DNA from: Acanthacorydalis orientalis
Lineage: Eukaryota > Arthropoda > Insecta > Megaloptera > Corydalidae
Length of the DNA stretch: 64,000 nt
Assembly (NCBI GenBank): GCA_034766995.1
Contig: CM068314.1
Location: 32,439,208-32,503,207, forward strand
Direction: 5' to 3'
The notes beneath the pieces are model-generated. The model searched no databases. It saw nothing but the letters and a program-made list of their open reading frames with translations, and had not been told where the DNA came from. The position numbers were made by a program, and so were the translations under genes. Shown here piece by piece: positions 39,591 to 51,630 of the stretch. The stretch's first letter is position 1, and each line of letters begins with the position of its first letter.

Positions 39591-39820
39591 TAAAAGCATA
39601 TTTTCTTATGACAATGAAGAAGGGATTTCTGCAATAATTGATTTTTTTATTAATGTATTAACACATTATCTCAAACAGTTTCAAAATAGAAATGAAAACC
39701 GTATCTATACATTGCCACATTTTTAACTGGATCATATTTTTTGCCTATTCCAGTTTATATGCAACATAAAATAGATTCAAATAAACGCAGCCATCTATTA
39801 TGACTATGAATAACTCGCAG
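36811..39820. other. AT-rich DNA with TA runs and one possible coding relic
   Basis: TA runs lie at 37706-37742, 38650-38712 and 39561-39587. The stretch 38140-38560 is less AT-rich and is described separately. Nothing else was recognised. Confidence 0.6.
38175..38535 (-). pseudogene. Possible degenerate cysteine-rich coding relic, unidentified
   Basis: On the minus strand one frame stays open for about 118 codons apart from two stops, and it includes FFNAKEHLKKCDCSQYCDVE. An overlapping frame carries a 50-codon open stretch with CVRCKENHTDTHVHRKC, a zinc-finger-like spacing of Cys and His. Such stretches are unusual in this AT-rich background and could be a frameshifted relic of a real or transposon gene. 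The plus strand is also partly open here, which weakens the case. No family was recognised. Confidence 0.2.
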
Positions 39821-40115
39821 GTTCCCTATTCCACTGCAACATCGCATGACCATACGTCCGATGAGTGGCTGTCACGCCGACAGACAACCCGCTCATAACT
39901 GCAGCCACACTGCCCCGAGTTGACTGTGAAAAATGCCCGTGGAAATATACAAATGATACGCTACATGAATGATATATGACTACCGTGTATATTCGCGGTT
40001 AGCGTGGATCGGTCATTTCGCGGCGAGCATTGGTCATCGTCGCGCACGTCCACGGCGCTAATGCAGCACAGTACAACAACGCGCTCGAGCGGCAAAGCTC
40101 TCAACTAGACATTTT
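39821..40115. other. GC-elevated block
   Basis: The block is CpG-rich (ATTTCGCGGCGAGCATTGGT near 40014 and CGCGCACGTCCACGGCGC near 40041) and has no frame of note. It is a candidate non-coding regulatory island. Confidence 0.3.
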
Positions 40116-41700
40116 AATTACGGATTTATGTAATAATTAAATTTCACTACATTTTAATAGATAGATTTAATTCGTTTAAACAAAAAAATACACAATTATT
40201 CGATAGATCGAGAAAAAAAATCAATCGTATTGAAGTTTATTTTATTTTAAAATGTTTATATAAAACAACGTTCGAATATTTTTTAATGTTTTCAATATTT
40301 TTTTTTAATTTAGAAAGGAAAAAATATTTTTTTTATTAAAACTTCAAATTATCAAAAAGAGTGTTAGTGTCATTTTAGTAACTACTATCAACAATTTAAT
40401 CAAACAGAAATCGGCAAAGCAGCATCTTGAGATTTCACCATATAATTTAACTATAAATGTTGCTAACAGCATTTAAATGCCTTGAATAAAACTGTTTAGT
40501 TACCAGCCATGTAAAAAACTAAGATAAACGTTTTAACAATTGTATCTAATCATATTTCGACATTGAAAACATAATATTCATTATGTGTGCGGTATTATTG
40601 CATATTAAAAATTTAAACAAAACTATTTTCGATAGTGTCTATTTTTTAAAAAAAATCTCATTATTTTATATTGAATAAATGAAACAAAATTAAAAATAAA
40701 TGCATTTACCCATTATAGATAAAATGTACTTTTATTATCAATAGAGTTAATTTATTAATACCTTATTAATATTTTTTCTTTATATTATTAAACACTTAGG
40801 AGTCAAAAAGAAAATTTTTATATTTTTTTTATATTAACCTAAATAATTTATTTACTATATTTTTTGAAATATAACTCATCAAAATTGAGAGGAAAATAGA
40901 AGGAAACATAGAAAGAAAAAACAGTTTATTGCTTTTTACAACATATTACATTTAAACATACAAAATACCTAAGAACGAAACATAATGAATTAGATTTGAA
41001 CCCTATGAGCTGACAAAGCAAACATTTCTTGTCATCAGTACGAACAAAGTGACGAGAAATTTGGGTTTTTATAATATAGATTATAGATAAAACGTATTTT
41101 TTTAATATGAATGTGCTTATAATAGCAGCATCTTATTATTATTAAAATATTTTCTTCATAATATGAAATACTTAATAATCGGAAAGTAATTTTTATTATT
41201 TTTGTATTAATTCAAATATTTAATTTGTCATATTTTTTATCACAATAATTCTTTAAAATAAATTTATATTCAGTTTTGTAAATTTTAAATAAAAAAAAAA
41301 CAATATTGATTTAACGTTACAATTTTAAATATATTTTATGAACCAAGTGATAATTTTATTTACTTAGACTAAATATTGATAAAGTTCCGTTATAAATTTC
41401 TTTTCGACCTGACTATAGCTGTAGTATAAATTTTCCATGCTAAACTTTATTTTTATAATGAGAATTCAATACGCATATTATTAATTTTGTATAATAAAAA
41501 ATTAGTATTTAATTAAATCCACTGATCGGATTAAACACGATAACACCATGTTTTTAATCAATTAGTGTTTCTAAATTTCAACCAACCCAATCTTACTTAG
41601 AAAAAAGCAATATTTGTACCGTGAAGAACAATGTTCATTATCAAAAACAACTCTTCGGAAAGTCTCTCTCGTGTATAAATGAAAATTATACATGAATATT
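40116..41700. other. AT-rich gene-free DNA
   Basis: A segment at 40985-41100 (TGAACCCTATGAGCTGACAA, then TTTGGGTTTTTATAATATAG) resembles a repeat-element tail but could not be classified. No gene was seen. Confidence 0.6.
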
Positions 41701-42025
41701 TGTATATTGAAATGATAGCATCGACTGGGCCGCTCTTTTGTGCCTTGCCACCAAGCTAAGGCGATGCTTGCCATCAATATTCAAGACACGTTGGCCGACC
41801 GGTATATATCGCGAGCCACGTTACCGGCCGCGTCAAATTTATGTTCGGATGTTTATAGCGTCGCGGGAGCGCGCAACGGTCATTCGTGCCTTTAATCCTC
41901 CGCCGGACGGCAAGAGCGGTTTATTTCGGCGCCAAACGTGTTTCCTTTACGCAATGCGCGCCCCCGGCACCCAGCTGATATTATTGCAGATAGTTTGTGC
42001 ACAGGAACGTATTGGAAGTTAATGT
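41701..42025. other. GC-rich block with regulatory-type motifs
   Basis: About 320 bp. Motifs seen are TTCGGCGCCAAACG (E2F-like, near 41926), TTTAATCCTCC (near 41892; the reverse strand contains GGATTA, Otx/Bicoid-like) and AAATTTATGTTCGGATGTTT (a Caudal/Hox-like TTTATG, near 41836). A 94-codon plus-strand frame starts at 41738, is Arg-rich with no domain and is not called a gene. Confidence 0.35.
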
Positions 42026-42953
42026 AATCATTTCAAAGTACACTCTCAAATTCACTTAATAAATATTGATTTTTTTTGTATAATATATCAAATTTACTCT
42101 TAAATCTTATTTTTTTCGCATTTGAACTTCGATAATCGACAAACTAGTTTTAAAATTTAGATAACTTCGTTTAAGAAATTTAATAAACTAACAAAATATA
42201 TAATTAACTAGTTAACATTTCAATATATAATTACATAGCTATATAAAGGGTTCTTGCAATTATATTAAACGACTTGCTGTACATTTCTCAGTACACAATT
42301 TAATCGAACAATGAAAAATCAATACAGAACCATTTAAAAAAAATATTAAACTACGGACAACGTTTAAAGTTACAATCTATTTTGATTTGTTATTCTTTAA
42401 TTAGAAATCTAAAAGAAATAAAAAATATAGGTGAATTAATAGATACATGAATGAAAAACTATTTTAGTAGTTTTTGAACAATAAATCATTAAACATTATT
42501 TATATAAATTATAAATGTCCAATCAAATTAGAAAAATGAAAAATATAAAATGCATTTGAAGAATAATTTGCTACTTTTATTCAAAAAAGCCATTTAAACA
42601 CTAAAAAGTGTAACAATTTGTAAATTTTATAATAATAGAGGAAAGTATTAAATTGTAGAAATAACCGAATTTGATTAAGTTAGTCATTCTTAACGGGGAT
42701 GATAGCACCCCTAAGTGAGCAATGTAGAAGTCTTATGAAAAATTTGATTCATTGATCATTTATTGAGAAGCGTTATTGTTATTTGAGAGACATTGCTTTC
42801 ATCCAGTGGACTTCACTGTATTCTTGTGGAAGATAATATAGTTTCAATTAATCTAGTGCCATACATGATTAAATAAATTGAATTTTATGAAACGCAGGAA
42901 TCTCATTAAATTAACTAATTTAAAAAATAAACAATTAATAAAAAATTAGAGGT

Positions 42954-42996
<43 letters not shown>

Positions 42997-44052
42997 CCGC
43001 AGGAGTTTACGAGGATTTACATCGGGTTAGAGAGTGAAAATGTTTTAAGTTGTTTAAAAATGCAATTTCATCTGTTCACATGGGGCCAAAGAATTTTTTT
43101 TCGAACTCTTTGGCATTCACTCTTCCTCCACATTACGTTTTCTATGCTTTTGATGCACGTCTCGCAACAGTTTTTCTGAACATCTTGAATTTAGAAGATG
43201 TTGACAAATTTAATAGCTTAATTTCTGAAAAAATTTAAAATTACACAAATGAATGTAGGCTCTCCTTACAGAATTTTGAAAGCTCTATCCGCAGATATTT
43301 TAGTTTTTATCGTACGATAAAGAGCTCTCAAGATATTCACCTTTTAATTCTGACACGTGAAAATCGATTTTCACATTTTCAAGGTCATAAATTTTAATCT
43401 AATTAACATATTTTAACGAGTGAGGCATTTTTAAGTTCCGAAGTCCTTTATTTGTTAAAAACTTTTAATCCGGTGTGAACCGGTTGAACGGTCACCGACA
43501 GAATTTGGAACGCTTCCACCGCTGACATGACACCCAGTTCAATCAAACTATAGACTCCATTCTACGTCAAATAAATTAAAATCACGTAAAATTATGTATT
43601 TATAATATTCATTGTAATAATAGAAAGGTTTAATCTTAGTTACATTGAAAAAATTTAAAATATTTACTTAATTTGTGTTCATCATTAAATAATTGCACAT
43701 TTTTCAAAATACAAGTATGTGTGTATTAAGATAACACAGTAAATGTTATAACACTAAATTACTAATTACTACAGTACTTTATTATAATTACTAAAATATT
43801 TTAAGTAATAAAAGGGTACGATATAATATTTTGTATAAGGTGAGGTTTGACTAACTACGATTGAGATTCATTCTGTTGTCATTATTACAGCAAATATTTT
43901 AACTTTTTTTACCAAAATAATATTGACAAGTGCACCATCTAGAAAAATAAATTACAATTTCAGAAACTTGGTTCATATGAAAATATTAATCTAAAATTTA
44001 TTTATAAAATTTCAGCACTGAATTGAAAATAGGTTATATTCAATTGTTTTGT

Positions 44053-44102
<50 letters not shown>

Positions 44103-44692
44103 GAAAGAGAAAGAGAGACGTTCGTATAATCGAATTGTATATTCATTTAAATTTTATTAAAAAAGTGGTGTTAAAACAGCAAATATATTATTTATAGATA
44201 GTAAAATAAAGCTTTTTATATACAAGTAATATATTTATTATTTTTCTGTCAGTGTTTCTGCAAAATTAAATATATTTTCTTAACTTGAAACACTGGTTAT
44301 AATATTTAAGTTTAAAAAAAAGCATAGATTCCATTAAATGTGGCACATATCTGTACAATAATATAAAATCCACTTGCTGCTAAGATGAAATATACAACAA
44401 AAAATCATTTTTCTTGTAAATTAATCATCTAAATCATATTTTATTATAACAGATTACATAATGTATACAATTATATACAAATATGGAAGTATCATTAAAT
44501 TGTTAAAATATTTTAATGGTCATTCACATTTATAATTAATTTAATTGTTATCCTGTACTAATTATTATTATTATAATTCATTATCTATATATCATTATAA
44601 CCAGCTAGTATTTGTTACAATACTGTTAATTCTTCATACGTTTTGATTTTAGGATATAACTATAAATAATAAAACATTATACGATTTTTATA
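42026..44692. other. AT-rich DNA with unclassified repeat-like patches
   Basis: A TA run lies at 42957-42994 and another at 44056-44098. The patch 42676-42720 (ATTCTTAACGGGGATGATAG) resembles a hAT-type terminus. The less AT-rich stretch 43000-43570 holds a 62-codon frame (43050-43238), a GAGCTC-centred region and a CCGGTGTGAACCGG inverted repeat near 43470. None was identified. Confidence 0.5.
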
Positions 44693-45888
44693 TTAAGTTA
44701 GTGCACAAATAATTGCGGTTCTTAACTTGGCGCCGAATTTTCTGGTTACAGTTATTTTTTGTTATAGTCATGTGATGCATCATTGTAAACAATGAAATTA
44801 GCACTACTGATTTCAACTAATATCTATTATTTTCATTCATTAGTGTTGTTGGATATAATCTCTTAAATTAGTTATGGGAAAAAAGCAAATTAGCATGATT
44901 TTGTAGCATGAGTTTAAATTAGGACATAAAGCAACAGAAACTGCTCGAAATATCAAATTTGCTTTTGACGTAGAGTCAATTGGTGAAAGTTCAGCTCGAC
45001 ACTTGTTCCCAAACTTTCGTAATGATTTCGTATAATGATTTAAAAAACATTATTGAAGCGGACTCGCGTAAAACAACTCGAGAGGTGGCATAAGAACTCA
45101 ATGTTGATCATTCCACAGTTGTTCGACATTTGAGCCTAGTTGAAAACACCAAAAAGCTGGATATATTGGTCCCGTATGAACTAAACGAACACCAAGCAAT
45201 TCGGCGATAAAAAGTCTGTTCTTTTGTGCAACAAAAATGATCCCTCTCTTGATCGTGTTATCACATGTAATGAAAAGTGTATTCTCTGCAACTATCGGAA
45301 ATGTTCGTCGCAGTGGAGAGACCGAAGAGAAGCACTAAAACAGTTTCCTAAACCGTAGCTTCATGAAAAAAAGATTATGGTCACTGTTTGGTGGTCAGCA
45401 AGTGGCACCATTAACTACAACTTCTTAAATCCTGATGAAACAATAACAGCAGAAAAATATTGTGAGGAAACTGAAAAAATGCATGCGGAGTTGTCTCGTT
45501 TACGGCCAGCATTGGTCAATGGAAGGGAACCAATTCTTCTTTATTACAACGCGCGACCGCACGTCTCACAAATGACTCTAAAAAAATTAAATGAACTGGA
45601 TTATGAAACATTACCTCACCCACCTTATTCCCCAGACCTGTCTCCGGCAGATTATCACTTGAGTAATTTCCTACGGGAGAAGGTTTCCAAAAAGATCGAG
45701 TATCAGTTCAAAGCGCTTTCAATGAATTCGTTAATTCCAGGACTCCAGAATTATATCTTGTAGGAATAAACAAACTTGTTTCCCGTTGGGAGAAATGTGT
45801 GCAGGCCAATGGTCTTTATTTTGATTAATAAATATATTTTTTAACTGATATATGCATAAAAACAGTAATTATTTTTGCACCAACATTA
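44693..45888 (+). mobile_element. Full-length mariner element (cecropia/Hsmar-like), inactive
   Basis: Imperfect terminal inverted repeats (TTAAGTTAGTGCACAAATAA on the left; the right end reads TAATGTTGGTGCAAAAATAA on the opposite strand) are flanked by TA at 44691-44692 and 45889-45890. At 1196 bp it is slightly shorter than the usual 1.25-1.3 kb. It encloses the transposase pseudogene at 44874-45828. Confidence 0.9.
44874..45828 (+). pseudogene. Mariner transposase pseudogene with two catalytic Asp lost
   Basis: A cut-and-paste DNA transposase (HTH plus DDD catalytic domain) is read from ATG at 44874 to TAA at 45826. Order: N-terminal HTH (MGKKQISMIL, stop, HEFKLGHKATETAR), a deletion of roughly a dozen residues after FPNFRND, a second helix-turn-helix (IIEADSRKTTREVA, stop, ELNVDHSTVVRHL), then the catalytic domain. 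The longest intact part is 128 codons (45377-45763) and begins MVTVWWSASGTINYNFLNP. The first catalytic Asp is Asn (TCNEKC, codon 45269) and the second is Tyr (LLYYNARPH, codon 45545). The third is kept (SPADYH, codon 45650). The last two positions are separated by exactly 34 residues, the D34D signature. The C-terminus (SRWEKCVQANGLYFD) is present after a frameshift. Confidence 0.9.
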
Positions 45889-46225
45889 TATATAAAAAAA
45901 ACTTGCATATATTGACAATAGTAAATAAACATATTAATATTATATCGAATATCTAAATATCAAAGAAATATATTAAAATGACTGGAGATTTACTTTAATA
46001 TATGTTTGATATTCACATATTACAAATTATAAAATTGATATTAACCAGTTCATAAACTTAATGATATAATGAAATTAGTTATAAACACTATGTATCAGAA
46101 TATTGTCGATTCTAATCCGCATTTTTAGACTTTATTATCGTCTTCTGAGAAAGTTTTTGTGTTCTGTTTTCAGACATGTTTTTTTTTAATAGAATGAAAA
46201 ATAAAATAACAGAAATTAATAATCA
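45889..46225. other. AT-rich DNA
   Basis: Unremarkable AT-rich sequence between the mariner and the next GC island. No gene was seen. Confidence 0.65.
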
Positions 46226-46468
46226 TATTATACATCTAAAAAGGACACATTCACTTGCGGTCGAACGAATTGCTGACAACAGCACGCTTTATTATAATAC
46301 GTACCTGCATCATTTGCCGAGGCCCGCCACCATCGCCAACGGGCCTGTTACTACGCGACCGATTGCATTCCAATAAACATCAATATTTAATTTATCGATA
46401 TCAAATTGTGTGCGTGCGATACGTAGTATCCGATAGCTCGTACATAGGGATGCTCCATACAAAAGATA

Positions 46469-46516
<48 letters not shown>

Positions 46517-46680
46517 CATGGATATATAAATGTATGTGAATGCGTGTATGTGTATGTATACATCGGAGGAATAGCGTCCATTTCACGGATGACCATCTTG
46601 TGGTGCGTGCGAAGAAGGGTAAGAGGTCAGTACCGACATTAAAGTAGAAATGGGGACGTGATGAAAAATTTTGTCTTCAC
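46226..46680. other. GC-elevated block interrupted by a TA run
   Basis: The left part (46245-46375) includes CGAGGCCCGCCACCATCGCC (near 46319). The right part (46560-46640) includes GACCATCTTGTGGTGCGTGC, with a YY1/PHO-like CCATCTTG and a Runx-like TGTGGT. A TA run (46471-46513) lies between them. The frames are short or microsatellite-derived. It is a candidate regulatory element. Confidence 0.3.
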
Positions 46681-47009
46681 TTTACGATTTTTAGACAGTA
46701 CATTTGGTGGATATATCTAAAGAAAACGAAAAATTCGACTGTGAAATTTCTAATAAATTTTGTATTTCGTAAACATGCCTCTAAACGAGACATGAATTCA
46801 ACTTTATAGTGAAACAATCCCAGAGTGTATTCATCATATATTTCGGGAACTTAAAGTAGTCTCGATAGCATATAAATAAATTAATTAATTTAAAAATCTG
46901 AACATGCACTTATGTATTTATTACGAATATTTGGTTGTAACTAGTTAGAATTAAGAAAAGTGTATACACATTAAAATTATAAATTAGACTTCGACTGACT
47001 TTTATCTCG

Positions 47010-47071
<62 letters not shown>

Positions 47072-47275
47072 CAAATATTAATTAAATTAACACAAAAGAT
47101 AAGAAAATTTAAATTAATACTGTAATTCTATAGTAACTGATAAGTAATGAAATTAATACTCTCATGTTAAACGCATTTAATTAGAAATTTAAAATATTTC
47201 TCTCATTAAAATATTCAACTTTCAACGAATAATACTAAAATTAATGAAAATTAAGTTACGAAAATTGTATTTTAA
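46681..47275. other. AT-rich DNA
   Basis: It contains a TA run at 47017-47069 and ends at the TTAA target of the piggyBac-like element (47272-47275). No gene was seen. Confidence 0.7.
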
Positions 47276-47454
47276 CACTAAATTTACGGGCATTTCTTGT
47301 GTATCTATTTTTACTAAAATCCGTCATTTTGACGGACTCATTAAAATATAGTTTCTTGATAATAGCATTAATTAATTTTATTTTATATCACTACACTTTT
47401 ATTATCAGACATTAACAATACTTTTTTTACATATAAATTCTATTTTCAGGGTAT

Positions 47455-48303
47455 TTTTCCCACACACAAACTTTTTGCACTCACGGCTAATATTATTGGA
47501 TCTATTTTTTGTGTAAAATCCGATTTGGTAGGACTTCCGATTGTTATTGGAATTTTCTATATCCGACGACGGATTGGAAGTAGTCTTACGCTCATCTCTG
47601 TAGTCTCTCTCTAATTCATCTCTGTAGTCTCACTCTAATTCTTCAGACAATTGAAAAATAAAATGTTTTCTAGATATATTTAGTACAGTAGTTTCCTTGT
47701 ACAATGTCCACGCATTGATTGCTGCTACATCTAAGATGTTATAAAATACTTGTACAGGCTGTCTATGGGTCCCTGCTTTGACACTATATTTTCATACTAT
47801 TCGATCTACCATATCCACTCCAAACTTGTATTGTTGTCTATAAAATGTAATTGTCTCCGAGACACATTTATTATCGTTCCAAATTTTCACAAATTTATGC
47901 CTTGAACTGAGTAATAGTATTTTTTCTTTGGCTTGCTTTTGTAAATTGTTAGAAAATAATTTTGTGATTTATGAAGTCGTGTGGAAAACTGGACCATATT
48001 ATCTTTCTTAACTTTGGCAGTTTTTGGCATTTCTTTTTTATTTGCACGTATAGTCCCAACTAGAGTAATTTTTTTTGCAAGTAACTTTTTTCAGTGAATT
48101 CCAATTGTATATAAAAATAGAATTTCAATTCTAAATAACTAGAAGAACGAAGAAAAGTCTGTGAGCTCAAAATTTCCCAATGAACCGAAATTTGTATGGC
48201 ATATACATTATTTAATTTCTCAGGGGACGAAATACGGTTTCGGTTTCACATTTTCGTTTTATTTATCTTTTACTGTGTCAGATCGCTTCTTGGTTTTAGT
48301 CAT
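47455..48303 (-). pseudogene. piggyBac-like transposase pseudogene, internally deleted
   Basis: The minus-strand start ATG at 48303 (MTKTKKRSDTVKDK, then a stop) is followed by decayed sequence. Clear catalytic-domain blocks then appear: KKITLVGTIRANKKEMPK (a classic piggyBac motif, near 48065-48010), VDMVDRIV (near 47800) and KYSVKAGTHRQPVQVFYNIL running into AINAWTLYKETT and SRKHFIFQLSE. The C-terminal cysteine-rich tail keeps CKKFVCGK. Several stops and frameshifts are present, and the large N-terminal/early catalytic segment is deleted. A 24-bp tandem duplication (47594-47641) doubles a short acidic-basic stretch (RDELERDY type) before the tail. Confidence 0.88.
47594..47641. repeat. 24-bp tandem duplication within the piggyBac relic
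   Basis: ATCTCTGTAGTCTC(T/A)CTCTAATTC occurs twice head to tail with one mismatch. It keeps the reading frame (8 codons per unit). Confidence 0.9.
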
Positions 48304-48560
48304 AATTTGATAAATATACATACTTTTAGGATGCCAAACTCAAAATGTGTTAATCCGACAATTTGATAAATAGGTATGCTATATATAATTATGCGAAAGT
48401 AGAAAGCCGGCGGATAAATTAAATTGAGATATATATTCATATCATTGTATGAATAAAAGTCAATATAACATTTCAAAAAAATAATATTTATATTTTCTTT
48501 ATTTTTAAACATAAAATCTGAAGTCCGTCAAATAGACGGGTTCCGTAAATCTAGTGTTAA

Positions 48561-49724
48561 TACAAATTTTCCCTCAATAGATCATACATAGTTAAATAAC
48601 ATGTTCTTGAGATCATTTTGAGTTGAAAAATTCTAGTTAACATATATACGATCTGCAGTTGTTTACCCAGGAGGTAACAATAATAATTTTATTAAATTTG
48701 TAATTCACACAAGTACAATTTAAGTATAGTGTGGGTCACTTAATTACACTACATTAGTTCCTAGGAATGACCACTCAGATTTCAATCCTTACTATATATG
48801 CATTAACCCTCGTTGTAGTGTCCTGGTTATTTTAACACAAACACCACAGTATATTTTATATTTATTAACTCAATCCGTATGCTTGATTTTACATTGACTA
48901 AAATTCTGGCTAACAATACTTTTCACGTCGTTATTTTAATCTAAGTCTGGACCTTGTGAATAAAATAATGGATTTCAATGATCAGATCAAAAATTATCCG
49001 AAAAATGTGATAGGAATTGTTAATCCACTTGTAGCAAAGTTTCAATAGTACATCAACATCTAAGATGGCTATTTTGAAGAGCTATATTGTAACTATATGG
49101 TCTAAATATGAATGAAATCGCACATGGACCAATTACAAATTTAACAATATGATATTCTTCATTTTCTTAACAAACCGTTACAAATCGTACCCATATTAAT
49201 TGAAATATTTCAATTCAAAATGATCTCAGAAACATGTATTTTAACTGCGTATCCTATCTCGAAACAGCTACATAATCTTATTAAATAGATTTAATAAAAA
49301 CGCTTGCTTACAAAATATGCATTTTATTTTAAACAATTATCACAATGTTTGAACGAATTAGAGTAAATGTTTTTTTCGAAGATAATATGACTACATTTAC
49401 TTCTTTTATCTACTAGCTTCATCATTTAAATATTTTATAATTTCGTTTTTCAGATCTCCTTCAACCAATATTTTAATATATTTTTCTCTTTCTTATTGCT
49501 AACATTTTAGAACAGACACGTTTTAAAAAATATATTAATTGACATTACTCTGATATAAGTAACAAATTTGAGAAAATTGAATTGAATGAATGAAAATGAA
49601 ACTAAATTATTATGGTACGAAAAGCTGATAAAAAATTAACCGTTATGAAACTTTTTAATCTCCATAAAACACTAAAAAACATACAAGACATTATTATGGA
49701 TAGAATATAAATAAGACTGCAAAC

Positions 49725-49778
<54 letters not shown>

Positions 49779-49925
49779 GTGGGATGTATGTGGTGTGTAT
49801 GTGTGCTTTCATATGCGAGTGGACGTGTTTGCTTGTATGCAAATTTATATTTTATTCCTAATTATTTAATTTGTCTCACAATATTTGTAATAATTAATAT
49901 ATTGATTTTATATATTCAAATGAAA

Positions 49926-49980
<55 letters not shown>

Positions 49981-50338
49981 AGGCGCACACCGGATTTAAT
50001 TTGGGCTCGAGCGAGTTGAATGCATAAAAAAATTTATAATGTAAATTCAATAAAACTTATTAGGTGATTATAAAAATTTATTCAAAGAATAAAATCGGTT
50101 TTATTTTTTTTACAGTTGTTGAATTACTACAACCGTGGTTACATGACTCTCTCTGTGTTTATAAAAGAATTTTAGCGCGATAATTTTGTTTTCTAATGTT
50201 TTTTTTCCTTTTCCTTTGAGGGAGAGTGCCAGTACTCCTTGGCTCCCTCCCTGGGTGCACCACTGTTAATATGATATATGTATTTATGATATATGTATAT
50301 ATATATACATATATATATATACATATATGTGTGTATGT

Positions 50339-50377
<39 letters not shown>

Positions 50378-51307
50378 TTCTATGTAATTTGAAAATACAA
50401 TTTTTATCTAATTATCCAATTTTTGTTTCAGAGTATGGCATCTCCCACATCATTATTTTATAAATACGGCATAATTGGAAATTTAACTTATAATGATATT
50501 ATTTTATTTATACACAATTTAACGTTACTTATATACAAAAAATATTACAAGAAGAGGTTAATATTCCGATGTAAAAAATGGTTTTGAAAAGAATTGAAAT
50601 TTAAAATGACAGGTATTTATTTCTATATTTACATTAATTTCTATATCTATTATATTTTGTCGATAGTTATTTTTTCTATATCTATTTATATATGATAACC
50701 TCAGTCTACGAATGTATAGAATTGAAAATTAATCATTATGAAAAAATATATTAAAAAACTGGAATTATAATCGTATCCAAAGATGATAAATAATTGAACA
50801 ACATTAATCTATAAAATAATATTAACCAAAGGAAATAACAATAATAAACGTATTACTACAACGATAGTAGACTGACAGAGAACGAATGTAAATCTTCAAA
50901 TGTATTGTAAATAATTCAAAAACAAGCATAGGATACAACAGTTTTATCTACAATATTTTAAATTTAGTTACATGTGTTTCACATAATAATTATCACAAAT
51001 TAATGAATCAGCATGTGTATAAACAATAGTACGCTATTGTTTCACGGTTATGGGTTATATGGCTGTTGTTAGATATGTAATTTTCACACATAACATTTCC
51101 TATCTCTTTTTAAAATTGTCTAAATTTTATATATGTTCAATTAATCATAGAATAATGAAGACTTAAAATTTTTAAATTAAACGAAATCTAGCAATGGCGA
51201 GCCAACACTCAATCGGTTAACGACCCGAGTACAATACCGCAAAGTATTTCGATACCAAAAATTGATCCAAATACGATAACCCACATTTAAATATTTCTCA
51301 CTTCATA

Positions 51308-51388
<81 letters not shown>

Positions 51389-51575
51389 ATTCTTTCCTAG
51401 AATTTAAATTATATTATCTTTAAATATCTAAAATATTAAAAAAATAGTAAACGTTTTTTTTAAAAAAATATAGTATTTTCGATACTTAATAAAATTAAAA
51501 TCTAAAACTATGAATACAATATTTCGAAATTAGTTATTGTCTTTAGTTTAGACATTATAATAGTTATAATTTTGA

Positions 51576-51630
<55 letters not shown>

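Larger units (their letters stand above)
47276..48556 (-). mobile_element. Internally deleted piggyBac-like element with TTAA flanks
   Basis: TTAA flanks both sides (47272-47275 and 48557-48560), the hallmark target duplication of piggyBac. The terminal repeats are CACTAAATTTACGG on the left and its partner CCGTAAATCTAGTG on the right (13 of 14 pair). Just inside each end lies a near-palindrome built on CCGTCA...TGACGG (47321-47336 left; 48523-48540 right). At 1281 bp it is about half the usual 2.3-2.5 kb, and the transposase remnant shows that the centre is missing. Confidence 0.88.

Noticed and set aside
41738..42022. A 94-codon plus-strand frame
   Set aside because: It is Arg-rich, without recognisable motifs, and confined to a CpG-rich block whose motifs suggest regulation.
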